Shown here: positions 1 through 8,095 of the stretch, piece by piece
Layout of the letters: every line of letters starts with the position of its first letter
Position numbering within the stretch: position 1 is the stretch's first letter
Source of the DNA: Fidelibacterota bacterium
GTDB taxonomy: Bacteria > Marinisomatota > Marinisomatia > SCGC-AAA003-L08 > TMED6
Length of the DNA stretch: 22,989 nt
Assembly (NCBI GenBank): GCA_014239355.1
Contig: JAAZYZ010000070.1
Span: 1-22,989, forward strand
Reading direction: 5' to 3'
Notes under the pieces: model-generated
What the model saw: only the letters and a program-made list of their open reading frames with translations
Told to the model about the DNA's origin: nothing
Databases searched by the model: none
Made by a program: the position numbers and the translations under genes

Positions 1-255
1 TAAAGAATAGGAAAATAAAATATTTGATAAAAAATTAGATTCTCCAGACCAAGAATTATATAAACCCAAATCACTAAAAAAATTCATAAAATGAGAGTAT
101 GAATTTAATGTATTATCATAATTTGGGCTAGAGGGATTATTATACATAGACCCTCCAGGATAAAAATACATTGCTAATCCAGATAAAGATATAAATAGTA
201 TACAGGTATAAATACTAATAGTTAAGAGTGTTTGAAATTTTTGTTTATTATTCAT
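1..255 (-). CDS. Partial membrane protein, DUF998-like (N-terminal 85 residues)
   Basis: An open frame starts with ATG at 255 and runs off the left edge with no stop, so only 85 N-terminal residues are visible. They show a short basic start (MNNKQKFQ), one strong membrane segment at about residues 10-31, then a loop with FYPGG (31-35) and a later HFMNFFSDLG (56-65) followed by W-S-G-E-S-N. The pattern aromatic-PGG, then NFFSDLG, then G-x-x-N resembles the first extracytoplasmic loop of DUF998 family multi-pass membrane proteins, whose function is not well defined. The assignment rests on motif memory over a short fragment. The gene is divergent from the flavin reductase at 305, with 49 bases between them. 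No clear Shine-Dalgarno is visible. Confidence 0.6.
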   Translation of the reverse strand, partial: MNNKQKFQTLLTISIYTCILFISLSGLAMYFYPGGSMYNNPSSPNYDNTLNSYSHFMNFFSDLGLYNSWSGESNFLSNILFSYSL

Positions 256-304
256 AAAATTAATAAATTTAATCGATACGTATATTAAATAAAAGATAAC
301 TCAA

Positions 305-832
305 ATGAAAAATATTTTAATAGTTAGCGCAACATTAAAAAATAATTATAAACTAGCAAAAAAAATACAAGAATTATTAAAAAATTTAGAAAAAAACTAT
401 TCTAATTCTATAGAAACAACTATTCTATCATTAGAAAATTATAAATTACCAATTTATACTGAAAATGCCTTTGATGAATATATAGATGAGCATAAAAATA
501 CCATAAGTAAATTGACAAATAAATTTGTTGAAAGTGATGGCATTATTATATGTGCTCCTGAATATAATGGATCAACACCTCCAATTATAAATAATGCAAT
601 TGCATGGATTTCAACAACTACTGATTATTGGAGAGATGCCTTTAATAAAAAAATTGCATTAATTGGGACAAATAGTGGAGGTCCTGGAACAAAATATATA
701 ACAATAATGAAACTTCAAATGGAACACTTAGGTTGTGTAGTAATGCCACGAGCTATTAGTGAAAATAAATCAAATCCATTAAACATTGAATCTACAAATA
801 AAATTCTCAAACAATTCATTGATTTAATATAA
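305..832 (+). CDS. NAD(P)H-dependent FMN reductase family flavoprotein
   Basis: Predicted cytoplasmic flavodoxin-fold oxidoreductase that reduces FMN or quinones with NAD(P)H; the true substrate cannot be read from sequence. The 175 residues match the usual length of the NADPH-dependent FMN reductase family. The N-terminal beta strand and phosphate-binding loop are MKNILIVSATLKNN. The family signature PEYNGS lies at 85-90 and is followed by P-x-I-x-N-A-I-x-W (92-101). A second flavin-binding loop, GTNSGGPG, is at 121-128. The gene stands alone on the plus strand and ends directly at a strong hairpin terminator (834-864). No convincing Shine-Dalgarno precedes the ATG. Confidence 0.85.
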   Translation: MKNILIVSATLKNNYKLAKKIQELLKNLEKNYSNSIETTILSLENYKLPIYTENAFDEYIDEHKNTISKLTNKFVESDGIIICAPEYNGSTPPIINNAIAWISTTTDYWRDAFNKKIALIGTNSGGPGTKYITIMKLQMEHLGCVVMPRAISENKSNPLNIESTNKILKQFIDLI

Positions 833-833
833 A

Positions 834-864
834 AAAAGGCCCTTTAATTTATAAAGGGCCTTTT
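834..864. terminator. Bidirectional intrinsic terminator
   Basis: A perfect 12-bp stem (834-845 with 853-864, core GGCCCTTT/AAAGGGCC) closes a 7-base loop. On the plus strand it is followed by a T-rich run (TTTTCTTT) just after the flavin reductase stop. On the minus strand the A run at 831-837 becomes seven U residues just after tRNA-fMet. It therefore can end both converging transcripts. Confidence 0.9.
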
Positions 865-868
865 CTTT

Positions 869-943
<75 letters not shown>

Positions 944-984
944 CCAATTTTCCTCCTATCTCACTCCAACAATAGGGCCCTAAA

Positions 985-1012
985 CTTATAAAATAGTTTA
1001 GATCAATACCAA
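985..1012 (-). promoter_or_regulatory. Candidate sigma-70-type promoter of tRNA-fMet
   Basis: On the minus strand TTGGTA (1012-1007) is spaced 16 bases from TATAAG (990-985). The next bases lead into GGGCCC (975-980), which would be a GC-rich discriminator/start region of the kind known for stringently controlled stable-RNA promoters. It begins immediately after the YigZ-like stop codon. Inferred from consensus only. Confidence 0.45.
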
Positions 1013-1017
1013 GGGAT

Positions 1018-1644
1018 TTAATTTTCAAGAATTTTGATTTTTAACTCTGAGTAATCATTTGCTTGGCTTGTAAAATCTTCAATTTTGAAATAATTTAAAT
1101 CAATAATTGATAATATATTATCTTGAAATAATTGCTTTTTAATCTTAGCATTAAATTTATTGATTAAGTTTTTTATTAAACTATCAAGGCTGTAGGGGTA
1201 GGTTAGTTCAATACTAATAATTGGATACCAATTAATTAGTTCATTATAGTTAATTACGATTTCAGTTGATTTTGAATATGCTTCAATCAATCCAGGTATT
1301 CCTAATTTTTTACCACCAAAATATCTCACAACAAATACAACCGAATTAATTAAATTATTTTTTTTTAATATTTTTAATATAGGAGGCCCTGCTGAACCTC
1401 TAGGCTCTCCTGCATCTGTACTATATTCAGATATGTTTATTTCATCTAAAATTGTAAATCCATCAAATAGTCTATAAGCATAGCATATATGAGATGCATC
1501 AGGATATTGTGCTTTTAAATTATTTAAATTTAATTTGATTTCATTAATAGAAGAAATTTTGTATAAAAAAGTATAAAACTTAGAATTTAGTTGTTTATAT
1601 AAATTATTATTATTCTTTTTAGGATGAAAAATTTCTATTTTCAC
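1018..1644 (-). CDS. YigZ/IMPACT family protein (UPF0029)
   Basis: A 208-residue protein of the YigZ/IMPACT family, whose bacterial members have no settled biochemical role; eukaryotic IMPACT regulates Gcn2. Visible family features are YPDASHICYAYR (47-58), D-A-G-E-P-x-G-S-A-G-x-P-I-L (77-90, matching the family's DGEPxGTAG motif) and VVRYFGGKKLG (105-115), followed by G-L-I-x-A-Y. The C-terminal third fits the small ferredoxin-like DUF1949 domain seen in this family. It starts with GTG rather than ATG, and that GTG overlaps the TGA of the upstream secreted protein (GTGA), so translation is probably coupled. It is the last protein gene of the DUF512-der unit. Confidence 0.85.
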   Translation of the reverse strand: MKIEIFHPKKNNNNLYKQLNSKFYTFLYKISSINEIKLNLNNLKAQYPDASHICYAYRLFDGFTILDEINISEYSTDAGEPRGSAGPPILKILKKNNLINSVVFVVRYFGGKKLGIPGLIEAYSKSTEIVINYNELINWYPIISIELTYPYSLDSLIKNLINKFNAKIKKQLFQDNILSIIDLNYFKIEDFTSQANDYSELKIKILEN

Positions 1645-3140
1645 TTTAAATAAGTAATCTTTTTATTAATAATTTTACCGTCTAAATCAAATGAAAGAAT
1701 ATATATCCCTGATACAATATTATCATCAAAAAAAGGCATATTAAACTCATGGAAATCATCAAGTGTATAATCAATACTACCTAAATTTATTATTTTTAAT
1801 AACTGTCCATTAATATTAAATAATTTTAAAATAATTTGATTTTCTTGAATTCCTGGACTTAGTCTAAATGAAATATTATTATCTGAATAAATTGGATTTG
1901 GATAAATAAAAATTTCATCAGAATTATCTAAATCTAAAGTAGTAGAAACTATGGATGATTCAAATTCCCTATTATTTGAATCAGCTATATATAATATATG
2001 AAAATTATCATTTGAATTTAAAATATCTGATTGATAGTTATGATAGATATCATAAATAGAACTTGAATTGGAAAATAAGGCTAGTGAACCCCTAATATCA
2101 GCATAATTAGGACTATTATAAATATTGATGATTGATAGATTTTTAGGAATATATGACCTTATTGAAACAGAACGATTATTTAAATCAAAATTTATTAATT
2201 CTATACTATCAATTAAGCTAGAATTTGTGTCTATAGGATTAAATTCTGCCTGATCTGAATAATAATAAATATGATTTTGCATATCACTAAAATATCCATT
2301 AAATAGATTTTTTGAATTAAAATCAAGCCAAGTTTGTACAAAAGATGAATTATAACCAAAATTTTGGTTATCTAATACATTATCAATTGCATTAAATACA
2401 TATTCATTTTCATCATTTGAATCCATTAATGAAAAATCTTCCCAAATTCTTTGCATAATTTGATTATCAAACATAAAATTCATATAATGCCCATAAAGTC
2501 CTAATCCATATCCATTATAAGCATTCATATTTTTTTGAGGATCAGAAAAATAATCATCTCCATTTTGACTAAAAAAAATATAATCATTAATATCAGGAAA
2601 AATAATATCTTCAATCCATATCGAACTTAATTCATAAAAAAATGAATTTTGACCTGGAATAGGTACATATGCTCTCTGAATAGCATGAAAATATTCATGA
2701 GCTATACTAATTCTCATAGCATCTAAACCTGTAGTTCCATAATTTGTCCCAATATAATTATCATCAATTTCAACCCATGACTGACCTAAATCTCCATCGG
2801 GACAATTCCATCCATAACTTCCATTAGGAAGTTGTTCAATATAAATATCATACAACCCATCTTCATCTAAAACTTCAGATCTAAAATTCATTTCCTCAAC
2901 AATTACCTTTCTTGATGAGTCTGCCGCAATTGCAACATTATAAGCATAATCATTTATCCCATCATAATAATTATTGTAGTGTACTCTAAAATATCCAGAA
3001 GGAGAAAGTATACTTTCATTCAGAATAGGTCGCTCCCCACATGATCTATTGTTATCTAAAGTAGATGAAATGTTTGAATCAAATATTCTTGTTCCTAGAA
3101 TAATTGATAAAATCATCATTGTAATTAATATATTTTTCAT
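1641..3140 (-). CDS. Secreted HExxH putative metalloprotease with T9SS sorting domain
   Basis: A 499-residue exported protein. The N-terminus (MKNILITMMILSIILG) is a signal peptide. The central part has HEYFH at 148-152 preceded by small and hydrophobic residues, and E170 and W-I-E-D at 175-178 as candidates for the third zinc ligand, as in gluzincin-like proteases. The local pattern AHEYFHAIQ then W-x-E-D recalls the MXAN_6640-type putative metalloproteases. From about residue 412 there is a type A C-terminal sorting domain: YPNP, a beta-rich stretch with NINGQ, then S-G-I-Y and a final DGK...K. This implies export across the outer membrane by the type IX system. It overlaps der (ATGA) and the YigZ-like gene (GTGA) by 4 bases each. 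Protease activity is inferred from the motif only. Confidence 0.8.
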   Translation of the reverse strand: MKNILITMMILSIILGTRIFDSNISSTLDNNRSCGERPILNESILSPSGYFRVHYNNYYDGINDYAYNVAIAADSSRKVIVEEMNFRSEVLDEDGLYDIYIEQLPNGSYGWNCPDGDLGQSWVEIDDNYIGTNYGTTGLDAMRISIAHEYFHAIQRAYVPIPGQNSFFYELSSIWIEDIIFPDINDYIFFSQNGDDYFSDPQKNMNAYNGYGLGLYGHYMNFMFDNQIMQRIWEDFSLMDSNDENEYVFNAIDNVLDNQNFGYNSSFVQTWLDFNSKNLFNGYFSDMQNHIYYYSDQAEFNPIDTNSSLIDSIELINFDLNNRSVSIRSYIPKNLSIINIYNSPNYADIRGSLALFSNSSSIYDIYHNYQSDILNSNDNFHILYIADSNNREFESSIVSTTLDLDNSDEIFIYPNPIYSDNNISFRLSPGIQENQIILKLFNINGQLLKIINLGSIDYTLDDFHEFNMPFFDDNIVSGIYILSFDLDGKIINKKITYLK

Positions 3141-4450
3141 TTTTTCCTAAAAGATATACGTATAGGAGATCCTTGAAACCCAAATGTTTTGCGTAATTGG
3201 TTTTCAAAATATCTTTTGTAATTAATTGTAAATAAATGAGGATGATTACAATATAACGCAAACAATGGAGGTCTCTGTGCTAATTGAGTAATATATTTAA
3301 TTTTTAGAAATTTCCCATTTACTGAGGGTGGTGGGTAATGGTAGACTGCTTTTTCTAAAAAATTATTTAAATCATTTGTTCTTATAGTTTTCTGTCTTTC
3401 ATGATAAACTTTACGTGCATTTTTCAATACGTCTCTAACTCTTAAATTATTTTTAACTGATATAAACATTATTGGAAAATAAGCTAACATTGGGTAGGAA
3501 GCAATCATGTCATCTTGTATGTTCTTTAATGTATAATTATCTTTTTCAATTAAATCCCACTTATTTAAAACAATTAATAAACCTTTCCCTTTATCAATAA
3601 TATAACTTATAATATTTCTATCCTGCTTGCTAAGTCCTTTTGATACATCTATTACAACAGCTGTTATATCAGACTCATCAATAGCTCTAAACGATCTAAC
3701 ACTACTATAATATTCTATATCATCTAATAATTTACTTTTTTTTCTAATACCTGCAGTATCAATCAATCTAAATTCATCATTGTAGTAGGTAATATATGAA
3801 TCCACTGCATCTCTAGTAGTACCCGCAATATCAGTAACTATAGATTTTTCCTTATTAATAATACAATTTACAAGAGAAGATTTTCCAACATTAGGCATAC
3901 CTGCTATAGCTAAATTAATAAAATCTTCTTCTACTTCACTATCAATGTCATATGAAACACTAGAAGCTATTACATCTAATAAATCTCCAATATTTCTACC
4001 ATGTTCAGCAGATATGAAAATAGGATCACCTAAACCTAAATCATAATAATGAAAATTACTATTATCATCTTTTTGCTTATCAACTTTATTAACAACTAAT
4101 TGATATGGTTTTTTTAACTTTCTGATATTTTTTGCAAGTTCTTGGTCATTAGAAGTAATCTCTGTTTTTCCATCTACGATAAATATTATAAAATCTGATT
4201 CATCTTTTGCTATGTCTAACTGAATTTTAATATTTTGATTCATAATATCATTTTCATTTAGAACAAAACCACCAGTATCAATAATATCATAAATATGCCC
4301 TAGCCAATCATATGTACCATAGACTCTATCTCTAGTAACACCTTCAACTGGAGAAACAATTGATTTTTTTTCACCAATAATTCTATTAAATAATGTTGAT
4401 TTACCAACATTAGGTTTACCTATTATTGTAATTAATGCTTTACGTTTCAT
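3137..4450 (-). CDS. der: Ribosome biogenesis GTPase Der (EngA)
   Basis: Der is a double-domain GTPase needed for 50S ribosomal subunit maturation in the cytoplasm. At 437 residues it is of normal length. Domain 1 has the P-loop GKPNVGKST (11-19), DTGG (58-61) and NKVD (121-124). Domain 2 has GMPNVGKSS (184-192), the switch I region TTRD (211-214), DTAG (231-234) and NKWD (296-299). A C-terminal KH-like domain follows from about residue 345. Its start lies 11 bases inside the end of the DUF512 gene, and its TGA overlaps the next start (ATGA), so all are likely on one transcript. Confidence 0.97.
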   Translation of the reverse strand: MKRKALITIIGKPNVGKSTLFNRIIGEKKSIVSPVEGVTRDRVYGTYDWLGHIYDIIDTGGFVLNENDIMNQNIKIQLDIAKDESDFIIFIVDGKTEITSNDQELAKNIRKLKKPYQLVVNKVDKQKDDNSNFHYYDLGLGDPIFISAEHGRNIGDLLDVIASSVSYDIDSEVEEDFINLAIAGMPNVGKSSLVNCIINKEKSIVTDIAGTTRDAVDSYITYYNDEFRLIDTAGIRKKSKLLDDIEYYSSVRSFRAIDESDITAVVIDVSKGLSKQDRNIISYIIDKGKGLLIVLNKWDLIEKDNYTLKNIQDDMIASYPMLAYFPIMFISVKNNLRVRDVLKNARKVYHERQKTIRTNDLNNFLEKAVYHYPPPSVNGKFLKIKYITQLAQRPPLFALYCNHPHLFTINYKRYFENQLRKTFGFQGSPIRISFRKK

Positions 4451-5738
4451 TAGCTATACTCTTTATTATGTTATTTATACTATCATTTTGTGAAACTTTA
4501 AAGTCAGTTTGAAGTGCTTTTGAAATATCATCTAAAGTCATATCATCCAAAGTTAATGTCTGTTCATCATTTAAAATTCTATAAGTCGCCCAAACAGAGC
4601 TTCCTATATCTTTTCCTTTTATTTGAGAAATAATATCTTTTCCCGTTAATAATCCTGCAACAGTAACTGAATCACCAAAAAAATTGTTTTCAATTTTAAA
4701 AAAATTTACCTTAAGATTTTTTATTTTATCCAGTACAGGTTTTATTTTTTTTATAAATATATCAAATACTAAAGTACTAGTTACAATTGATATTGTTTTT
4801 TTTGTTTTTAATGTTTTTGGGAAAGTCTTCTTTTCAGAATTAAAACGATCTAAAAATTCTCTAAATTGACCAACTCCGTTTTCTACAAGATCATAATCTC
4901 CATAGAATGATTTTGGAGGAAAAGGTTTGCCCCCGAGTATATACCATTCATCTGATAATATTATAAATGGAGATTTAGAACCTGGAAATTTTTTGTTTAA
5001 ATTAGGATATATTTTAAATAAATTTTCAGCATATTGTTGATTAACATATTCTAAATTAGGAAGTCCTTCACGATGCCTTGTTAATCCAACTGGCACTATT
5101 GATAGTGTTTTAAAATTTGGATAAAATTTATAAATATCAGATGCTGTTTTAAATAATTGTTTTCCATCATTTTTATTAGGAATCAATACAATCTGACCAT
5201 GTAATTCTATTCCATTATCAATTAAATATTTTACTTTTTTTAATAAAAAATCATCTTTTCCCCATTTATATAATAGTAACTCTTTCCTTAATTTCACATC
5301 TGTAGCATGCACTGATATATATAAAGGAGATAATTTTTGATCTACTATTCTTTTTAATTCTTTTTTACTCATATTAGTCATAGTAATGTAATGACCATAT
5401 AAATAGGACATTCTATAATCACCATCTCGGAAATATATTCCATCTCTCATATTTTCTGGATTTTGATCAACAAAACAAAAAACACAATCATTACCACATT
5501 TTCTTATTTTCATTTCTTCAAACTCAACACCTAAATCATCATCATAATTTTTTTCTACTATAATTTGATTTAATTCACCTTTAATTTGAAGATCTAATAC
5601 AACATTTTCATCAGCTATCCTAAATTCATAATCTAAATGGTCTAATACTCTTTCACCATTTATTTTAAGTAAACGATCGCCTGAGGTAAGACCAATTTCC
5701 TGAGCTAAACTATTTTCTTTTATTTTAATAATTTTCAT
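4440..5738 (-). CDS. PDZ / radical-SAM-like / DUF512 protein
   Basis: A 432-residue protein with three parts: an N-terminal PDZ-like domain (about 1-60, with GLTSGDRLLKING), a radical-SAM-like iron-sulfur core with C81-x3-C85-x2-C88 (KCGNDCVFCFVDQNP), and a C-terminal DUF512 region. After the Cys cluster come the family's typical R-D-G-x-Y-F-R-D-G-D-Y-R-x-S-Y-L-Y-G and YITMTNM. The reaction is unknown. Genes of this family are often found beside der in Firmicutes, and the same pairing here (11-base overlap) suggests a role tied to ribosome maturation or RNA modification; that is inference. It is the first gene of its unit and is divergent from the TerB-like gene, with 45 bases between them. 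Confidence 0.85.
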   Translation of the reverse strand: MKIIKIKENSLAQEIGLTSGDRLLKINGERVLDHLDYEFRIADENVVLDLQIKGELNQIIVEKNYDDDLGVEFEEMKIRKCGNDCVFCFVDQNPENMRDGIYFRDGDYRMSYLYGHYITMTNMSKKELKRIVDQKLSPLYISVHATDVKLRKELLLYKWGKDDFLLKKVKYLIDNGIELHGQIVLIPNKNDGKQLFKTASDIYKFYPNFKTLSIVPVGLTRHREGLPNLEYVNQQYAENLFKIYPNLNKKFPGSKSPFIILSDEWYILGGKPFPPKSFYGDYDLVENGVGQFREFLDRFNSEKKTFPKTLKTKKTISIVTSTLVFDIFIKKIKPVLDKIKNLKVNFFKIENNFFGDSVTVAGLLTGKDIISQIKGKDIGSSVWATYRILNDEQTLTLDDMTLDDISKALQTDFKVSQNDSINNIIKSIANET

Positions 5739-5759
5739 AATAATTAATTTAACATATAA

Positions 5760-5777
5760 AATTTATGTACGTAAATT
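5760..5777. promoter_or_regulatory. Imperfect palindrome in a divergent intergenic region
   Basis: AATTTATGTACGTAAATT is self-complementary at 16 of 18 positions, centred on GTAC. It lies in the 45-base gap between the start of the DUF512 gene (-) and the start of the TerB-like gene (+). Both genes must have promoters in or near this gap, so a regulator-binding site is possible, but AT-rich DNA makes such palindromes common. Confidence 0.25.
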
Positions 5778-5783
5778 ATAAAT

Positions 5784-6185
5784 ATGGATAATAAACTACA
5801 TTATAATATAAAGAATGCTGCAACAATATTATTATACTCAGTTGCTAAAGCTGATCATAATATCGAAAAAGAAGAACTTCAAACCATAAGAGAGATTGTT
5901 GAAGATTTTTTTTCTATAAGCGTAGAAGAGTCTTATTCGATTATTGAAAATGCAGTTAAAGAATTAAAAAAATCTACAAGCTTTTTTAAATATGGACAGA
6001 TTTTAAATGAAAATTTTTCTTATCAAGATAAATTAGATTTTATTTGTTGTGTATTTGAAGTTGCATATTCAGATAATGAATTACACTTTAAAGAACAGCA
6101 TCTAATTAAACAAATTTCTGGAATATTAAATATCGAAAATAAAGATTTAATTAAATCTAAATTAGAAATAAAGAAATATTTATAA
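5784..6185 (+). CDS. TerB-like tellurite-resistance domain protein
   Basis: A 133-residue, all-helical cytoplasmic protein. Two acidic, loop-like repeats, ADHNIEKEE (23-31) and AYSDNELHFKE (94-104), sit at equivalent places in two helical halves. This is the layout of the TerB/COG4103 fold and the related N-terminal domain of DjlA, where such acidic clusters bind metal ions. No J domain is present. The spacing LLYSVAKAD...E.E..TI..IV matches the family well. Function is unknown; tellurite resistance should not be assumed, as no other ter genes are nearby. It is a single-gene plus-strand unit ending 3 bases before frr, with no visible terminator. Confidence 0.75.
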   Translation: MDNKLHYNIKNAATILLYSVAKADHNIEKEELQTIREIVEDFFSISVEESYSIIENAVKELKKSTSFFKYGQILNENFSYQDKLDFICCVFEVAYSDNELHFKEQHLIKQISGILNIENKDLIKSKLEIKKYL

Positions 6186-6188
6186 AAT

Positions 6189-6743
6189 TTAAATTAGTAT
6201 TTCATTCTCTTTATTTTTTTGGATTTCATCTAAGTTACCTATATACTTATCTGTTAGTTCCTGAACATTATCAAGTTCTCTTTTTAGATTATCTTCAGAT
6301 AAATCATGAGATTTTTCTAATTTTTTTAATTGTTCATTTGCATCTCTTCTAATATTTCTAATAGAAATTTTACCATCTTCAATAATCTTATGAACTTGTT
6401 TAACTAATTCTTTTCTTCTGTCTTCAGTTAAAGATGGAATATTTAACCTAATTATATTACCATCATTACTTGGATTTAAGCCAATATCTGATTCAATAAT
6501 AGCTTTTTCTATTAGCTCTATCGTTGATGGGTCAAATGGTTGAATAGAAATTAGTTGAGCTTCAGGTATTGTAATATTTGCAACATTATTTAATGGGGTT
6601 GGGACACCATAATAATCTACTTTTACTGGATTCAAAATATGTGTAGAAGCACGACCAGTTCTTACAAATGAAACCTCTTGTTTGTAATGCTCAATTGCTT
6701 TTTCCATCTTCATTTTAGATTCTGAAAATATTCTCTGTTCCAT
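6189..6743 (-). CDS. frr: Ribosome recycling factor
   Basis: This factor splits post-termination ribosomes together with EF-G. At 184 residues it is of normal length. Recognisable segments are the VRTGRAST motif near residue 27, P-V-x-V-D-Y-Y-G-x-P-T-P-L-N (38-51), NIRRDANEQLKKLEK in the long-helix domain, and the LTEDRRKEL segment. A strong Shine-Dalgarno, AAGGGGAA, precedes the ATG. It follows pyrH by 9 bases and closes the rplM-frr cluster, meeting the TerB-like gene tail to tail. Confidence 0.97.
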   Translation of the reverse strand: MEQRIFSESKMKMEKAIEHYKQEVSFVRTGRASTHILNPVKVDYYGVPTPLNNVANITIPEAQLISIQPFDPSTIELIEKAIIESDIGLNPSNDGNIIRLNIPSLTEDRRKELVKQVHKIIEDGKISIRNIRRDANEQLKKLEKSHDLSEDNLKRELDNVQELTDKYIGNLDEIQKNKENEILI

Positions 6744-6752
6744 ATGTTCCCC

Positions 6753-7469
6753 TTATTTAATTATTGTGCCTACATCATTAGGTGAAAATAAAAACTTTTT
6801 CAAATTATTTTTAGTATTAATATTAATTACAGAAATAGGTAGTTTATTTTCCTTACATAAAGTAATAGCAGTTAAATCCATAACTTTTAATTCATTTTCA
6901 ATAACTTCTTTGTATGACAAAGTATCATATTTAATTGCTTTATTATTCTTATGAGGGTCAAAATTATATACGCCATCTACTTTTGTTCCTTTAATAATAA
7001 TATCTGCCTTAATTTCAATAGCTCTAAGTGCTGCAGCAGTATCGGTAGTAAAATAAGGATTACCCGTACCTCCTGCGAATATTACAATTCTTGATTTTTC
7101 TAAGTGCCTAGTTGCCCTTCTCCTGATATAAGGCTCTGCTAATTGACGTATTGATAAAGCAGACATAACTCTAGTATCACAATCTATCTTTTCTAATTCA
7201 TTTTGAAGTGCTACAGAATTCATAATTGTTCCCATCATACCAATATAATCACCAGAAACTCTATCCATACCTTCACCTTCAGAAGAAACTCCCCTAAAAA
7301 TATTACCAGCACCAATGACTATACCAATTTGAATCTTTTCATTATAAATATCTTTAATTTGTTTAGCTAATGAAGCAACAATAGAATAATCTATCCCAAA
7401 TTTTTTTTTGCCGGAAAGTACTTCACCACTTAATTTAATTAAAACTCTTTTATAGTGAAGATTTGTCAT
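6753..7469 (-). CDS. pyrH: UMP kinase
   Basis: Phosphorylates UMP to UDP with ATP, the committed step from de novo pyrimidine synthesis to UTP and CTP. It is an amino-acid-kinase fold protein of 238 residues. Motifs seen are KRVLIKLSGEVL at the N-terminus, IGAGNIFRG (52-60), RVMSALSIRQLAEPYIRRRA, FAGGTGNPYFTTDTAAALRA (nucleoside-binding region) and KGTKVDGVYNFDPHKN. It lies between tsf and frr, the common bacterial order. The ATG lacks an obvious Shine-Dalgarno and is 11 bases after the tsf stop. Confidence 0.97.
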   Translation of the reverse strand: MTNLHYKRVLIKLSGEVLSGKKKFGIDYSIVASLAKQIKDIYNEKIQIGIVIGAGNIFRGVSSEGEGMDRVSGDYIGMMGTIMNSVALQNELEKIDCDTRVMSALSIRQLAEPYIRRRATRHLEKSRIVIFAGGTGNPYFTTDTAAALRAIEIKADIIIKGTKVDGVYNFDPHKNNKAIKYDTLSYKEVIENELKVMDLTAITLCKENKLPISVININTKNNLKKFLFSPNDVGTIIK

Positions 7470-7480
7470 GAATGAAGGTA

Positions 7481-8095
7481 CTAAGAATTACCCTCAGTTT
7501 TAGTTAATTCTCCTAGTTGAAATCTGGAAAATCTTTTAATTTCTATATTTTCACCTAATTTAGATATTGTATTACTTAATAAATCTGATATTACTTTATC
7601 AGAATCTTTAACAAAACTTTGTTCAAGTAATACATTTTCTTGATAAAACTTGTTTAACCTACCTTCAATCATTTTATCAACAATATTCTCTGGTTTCCCA
7701 CTTTGTAATGCTTGATCTCTATATATTTCTTTTTCTTTTTCAATTAATTCATCAGATATATCTTCTCTTTTAATTCCTATTGGAGATGTAGCTGCTATAT
7801 GCATAGCTATATCACGTGAAAAATCTTGAAATTCATCAGTTCTAGCAACAAAGTCAGTTTCACAATTAATTTCAACTAAAACACCTAATTTAGAGCCTGG
7901 ATGGATATAAGGGATAATAACTCCATCTTTTGCATCTCTACCTGCTTTCTTTTTTGCTTTTGCAATACCATTTTTTCTTAAAACATCCATTGCTTTATCA
8001 ATATCAAAATTAGATTCTTCAAGTGCTTTTTTACAATCCATCATACCAGCACCTGAAATATCTCTTAATTCCTTAACTGTTTTAGCAGAACTCAT
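7481..8095 (-). CDS. tsf: Elongation factor Ts
   Basis: Nucleotide exchange factor that recycles EF-Tu-GDP. The N-terminal UBA-like domain covers about residues 1-42 (VKELRDISGAGMMDCKKALEE). The EF-Tu-contacting motif TDFVAR is at 80-85. At 204 residues it is the short form with a reduced core, well below the roughly 280 residues of E. coli. Its ATG overlaps the rpsB stop (ATGA), as expected for the coupled rpsB-tsf pair. Confidence 0.96.
   Translation of the reverse strand: MSSAKTVKELRDISGAGMMDCKKALEESNFDIDKAMDVLRKNGIAKAKKKAGRDAKDGVIIPYIHPGSKLGVLVEINCETDFVARTDEFQDFSRDIAMHIAATSPIGIKREDISDELIEKEKEIYRDQALQSGKPENIVDKMIEGRLNKFYQENVLLEQSFVKDSDKVISDLLSNTISKLGENIEIKRFSRFQLGELTKTEGNS

Noticed and set aside
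980..1001. Hairpin CTAAACT/AGTTTAG as a terminator of the YigZ-like gene
   Set aside because: The 7-bp AT-rich stem has no following U run and overlaps the candidate tRNA promoter.
3079..3261. Open frame of 60 codons on the minus strand
   Set aside because: It lies across the der/secreted-protein junction in another frame and has no recognisable domain; it is a shadow in AT-rich DNA.
4684..4869. Plus-strand open frame of 61 codons
   Set aside because: Antisense to the well-supported DUF512 gene; its hydrophobic, Phe-rich composition is the expected reverse reading of Lys/Glu-rich codons.
5784..6185. Tellurite resistance determinant
   Set aside because: Only the TerB-like fold is present; no terC, terD or related genes are in the window, and the domain is widespread in other roles.
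6766..6954. Plus-strand open frame of 62 codons
   Set aside because: Antisense to the conserved C-terminal part of pyrH, with no start signal.
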